Assembly (NCBI GenBank): GCA_022866045.1
Contig: JALHTW010000009.1
Coordinates: forward strand, 1 to 37,750
Source of the DNA: Candidatus Aminicenantota bacterium
GTDB lineage: Bacteria; Acidobacteriota; Aminicenantia; Aminicenantales; UBA4085
DNA: 37,750 nucleotides
Direction: 5' to 3'
Positions 35,429 through 37,750 of the stretch are shown in pieces. A program made the position numbers and the translations under genes. Position 1 is the stretch's first letter. Every line of letters begins with the position of its first letter. The notes beneath the pieces were generated by a model. It did not search any database and was not told the DNA's origin. It saw nothing but the letters and a program-made list of their open reading frames with translations.

Positions 35429-36772
35429 TCATTCAAAAGAGAACCTCTTTTCCCGGAAAAGCCTGACGCAGATATCGACCGCCGCAGGATCGTAGAACCG
35501 GCCTCGATTTTTGATGATTTCCTCGAGGGCTGTGTCGATGCCGTAGGATGGCCGGTAAGGCCGGTGCGACGACATAGCCTCCACGACGTCCGCCACACTG
35601 ATGATCCTCGCTTCGAGAAGGATCTCGTCGCCGGCCAGACGGCTTGGATATCCCGAGCCGTCCATCTTTTCGTGGTGCTGAAAGACGATCTGGGCGACAG
35701 GCCAAGGGAATTCGATGGATTTCAAAATATCGTAGCCCACCTGAGCGTGGTTCTTGATGATCGAATATTCGATCTCGGTGATCTGGCCGGGCTTGCTCAG
35801 GATCTCGGCGGGCACGTAGATTTTTCCGATGTCGTGGATGTCGCCAGCCATGCGGATGCCTTCGACCTGGTCCTGAGGCAAGCCCATCTCCTTGGCGATC
35901 GCGCCCGAGAGCCTCCCGACCCGGCGCTGGTGACCGGCGGTGTAAGGATCTCGGAGCTCAATGGTCAGAGCTATGGCCTGAACAGTCCCGGCCAAGGCTT
36001 TCTGGAGACGCTCCCAGCTCTTCTTCAGCTCGGCTTCGGCCAGCTTTCTCCGGGTAATGTCGCGAAAGATGAGAACTTTGCCGATGGTCACTTTTTTTCC
36101 CCGGTGGATCGGGGAGATGCTTTGTTCGATGGAAATGGTCGCCCCATTTTTCGTCTGGAGCAGGCTCTCCTGAAGCAGGTTGGCATCCGACTCAGGGATG
36201 CTCTGGATCTCCTCGACGAGAGGGAAGATATTCGCCAGCGGTTGCCGAAGGGCGCTTTCCTGCTTCCAGCCGGTCAATTTCTCGGCCAAGGGATTCATGA
36301 ACGCGACGCGGTCGTGGCCGTCCGTGGCGATGACGCCGTCGCCGATGCTCTTCAGGATCGTCGAGAGCCATTCTTCCCGTTCTCGGAGCTTCTTATCCAT
36401 CTTGGCCTTGTAGAAGGCCATTTCGATCGTCGTCTGCAGATCCCGTTCGTCGAAAGGTTTCAAGATGTAGCCGAAGGGCTCCGTGACTTTGGCCCGCTGG
36501 AGCATCGTCTCATCGGCGTGGGCCGTGAGATAGATTACGGGGATGGAAAAATTCTCCCAGATCCTTTCGGCGGCGATGATGCCGTCGATTTCGCCTTTGA
36601 GGAGGATGTCCATCAGCACCAGGTCCGGCAGCGCGGACTCGGTGAGGCGGACGGCTTTTTCGCCCGTTGAAACGACGTCGATGACGTCGTAGCCGAGGCT
36701 CTTAAGCATGTTGCAGATGTCCCTCGCCACGAGGCTTTCATCTTCGACGACAAGAACACGGATCTTCGTCAT
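35429..36772 (-). CDS. Response regulator with PAS and HD-GYP domains (putative c-di-GMP phosphodiesterase)
   Basis: VLVVEDESLVARDI...DLVLMDILLKGEIDGI...LTAHAD...KPF; PAS; ELRDPYTAGHQRRVGRL, GDIHDIGKIYVP, HHEKMDGSGYP. Confidence 0.93.
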   Translation of the reverse strand: MTKIRVLVVEDESLVARDICNMLKSLGYDVIDVVSTGEKAVRLTESALPDLVLMDILLKGEIDGIIAAERIWENFSIPVIYLTAHADETMLQRAKVTEPFGYILKPFDERDLQTTIEMAFYKAKMDKKLREREEWLSTILKSIGDGVIATDGHDRVAFMNPLAEKLTGWKQESALRQPLANIFPLVEEIQSIPESDANLLQESLLQTKNGATISIEQSISPIHRGKKVTIGKVLIFRDITRRKLAEAELKKSWERLQKALAGTVQAIALTIELRDPYTAGHQRRVGRLSGAIAKEMGLPQDQVEGIRMAGDIHDIGKIYVPAEILSKPGQITEIEYSIIKNHAQVGYDILKSIEFPWPVAQIVFQHHEKMDGSGYPSRLAGDEILLEARIISVADVVEAMSSHRPYRPSYGIDTALEEIIKNRGRFYDPAAVDICVRLFREKRFSFE

Positions 36773-36799
36773 GGTTTTTCGCTCGCCATCACTATCCTA

Positions 36800-36982
36800 T
36801 CAGAACGTCGGCTTGTTTTTCAATTCGCTCGACAGGATCTTAAGATGCGTCCTGTTCGGTTGCCTGACGATCAGGATGATGAACTGCAGCTCCAGCGTTT
36901 GGGTCCTATAGATGTTCAGTTTCTTGGGGATTCCCAGGCCGTCGTCGCGGACCTCGAGTTCGAAGGGATGATTTTCCCTCAC
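36800..36982 (-). pseudogene. Remnant of a histidine kinase HATPase_c domain
   Basis: ELEVRDDGLGIPKKLNIYRTQTLELQFIILIVRQPNRTHLKILSSELKNKPTF resembles the N/G1-box end of an HK ATPase domain with the glycines lost; only 60 aa; lies upstream of the HD-GYP RR. Confidence 0.6.
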
Positions 36983-37046
36983 CTTCTTTCCTTCCGGGGA
37001 GTGAAGGAGGACGGGATTTTTGCTATAATGGCGGTGCCATCGACAT

Positions 37047-37121
37047 GGGCGGTTAGCTCAGCGGCAGAGTATCGGTCTTACACACCGGTGGTCGCAGGTT
37101 CGAACCCTGCACCGCCCACCA
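37047..37121 (+). tRNA. tRNA-Val (TAC), CCA encoded
   Basis: Acceptor GGGCGGT/ACCGCCC, anticodon loop CTTACAC, T-arm GCAGGTTCGAACCCTGC, terminal ACCA; TATAAT at 37024-37029. Confidence 0.95.
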
Positions 37122-37322
37122 CGACGGCCTTTTTCAGCGGTGAAGTAGGTAATTCTTTTTCCGGGGCGCCGGAAAGTCGAGCTGGGGTGGCGCGGCGAAG
37201 GGGCTCCCCGCCCGCGCGGAGCGGCCTGGCCGCGAGCACGGCCGGGGAAGAGCCGCGACAGGACCCCGCCCGAAATTGGCCTGACACCGGAAAAAGAATT
37301 GCTAACTCAGGTGAATTCCCGT

Positions 37323-37351
37323 TTGACATAACCATAATCCTATGTTAAATT
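37323..37351 (+). promoter_or_regulatory. sigma70-type promoter upstream of rplU
   Basis: TTGACA-N17-TAAATT, 44 bp before the rplU ATG. Confidence 0.65.
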
Positions 37352-37395
37352 TATGGCCCAGTTTTTATCCCTATTTCGAGAAAAGGTAGAAAGAC

Positions 37396-37750
37396 ATGTT
37401 TGCTGTGATCAAAACAGGCGGAAGACAGTACGTCGTCAAAGAAGGTGATGTCCTGAGCGTGGAGAAGCTGAAGGCTAAAGCTGGCGAGACCGTGCAGTTC
37501 GACCAGGTCCTTCTCATCGAGGACGGGGACCAGACCTTGATCGGAACGCCGATTTTGGATAAAGCCGCGGTCAGGGCCGAAGTCGTTAGGAATTTCAAGG
37601 ACGACAAGATCCTTGTCTTCAAGAAGAAACGCCGGAAACAGTACCGGAGGACCCGCGGCCACCGGCAACCGCTGACCGAAGTCAAGATCCAGAAGATTTA
37701 TGCCGACAAGACAGCCGGGCCTGCTGAGGAGCTCAAGATCGAAATCGTCA
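37396..37750 (+). CDS. rplU: 50S ribosomal protein L21 (runs off the window end)
   Basis: MFAVIKTGGRQYVVKEGDVLSVEKLKAKAGETVQFDQVLLIEDG...FKKKRRKQYRRTRGHRQPLTEVKIQKI. Confidence 0.95.
   Translation, partial: MFAVIKTGGRQYVVKEGDVLSVEKLKAKAGETVQFDQVLLIEDGDQTLIGTPILDKAAVRAEVVRNFKDDKILVFKKKRRKQYRRTRGHRQPLTEVKIQKIYADKTAGPAEELKIEIV

Noticed and set aside
35414-36670. 418-aa plus-strand ORF
   Set aside because: Antisense to the HD-GYP response regulator.
1-37750. CRISPR array, prophage or transposase genes
   Set aside because: No regularly spaced direct repeats, no phage structural genes and no transposase/integrase ORF seen; only small palindromic non-coding elements.

Overview
Bacterial, GC-rich chromosomal segment dominated by H2 and electron-transfer metabolism. 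From left to right: (i) the 3' part of a phosphate-type porin (possibly disrupted) and pstSCAB on +; (ii) a large NAD-type glutamate dehydrogenase on -; (iii) a minus-strand operon of two single-domain response regulators, a REC-HK hybrid, a hydrogenase maturation protease, hypB and hypA, preceded by a textbook sigma54 -24/-12 element; (iv) a 177-nt fold-back element; (v) a four-gene group-3b-like [NiFe] hydrogenase operon whose large subunit is fused in frame to a maturation-protease-like domain, also preceded by a sigma54-like element; (vi) an NtrC-type response regulator and a membrane histidine kinase; (vii) a ~13.5 kb minus-strand operon of HdrC, HdrB, an N-terminal half of HdrA, a DRTGG/HATPase/PHP/FeFe-hydrogenase-like cassette, NuoE/NuoF-type diaphorase subunits, a NuoG-N/HoxU domain fused to the complementary C-terminal half of HdrA, MvhD, and [NiFe] small and large subunits; (viii) a lipoprotein, tRNA-Lys, tRNA-Glu, an HD-GYP response regulator, a histidine-kinase remnant, tRNA-Val and the start of rplU. 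The strongest candidates for something undescribed are the split HdrA embedded in a diaphorase/Mvh hydrogenase mosaic, the large subunit-protease fusion, and a shared putative enhancer motif at nearly equal distance upstream of two sigma54-type promoters. All family calls are by reading motifs; no database search was run.
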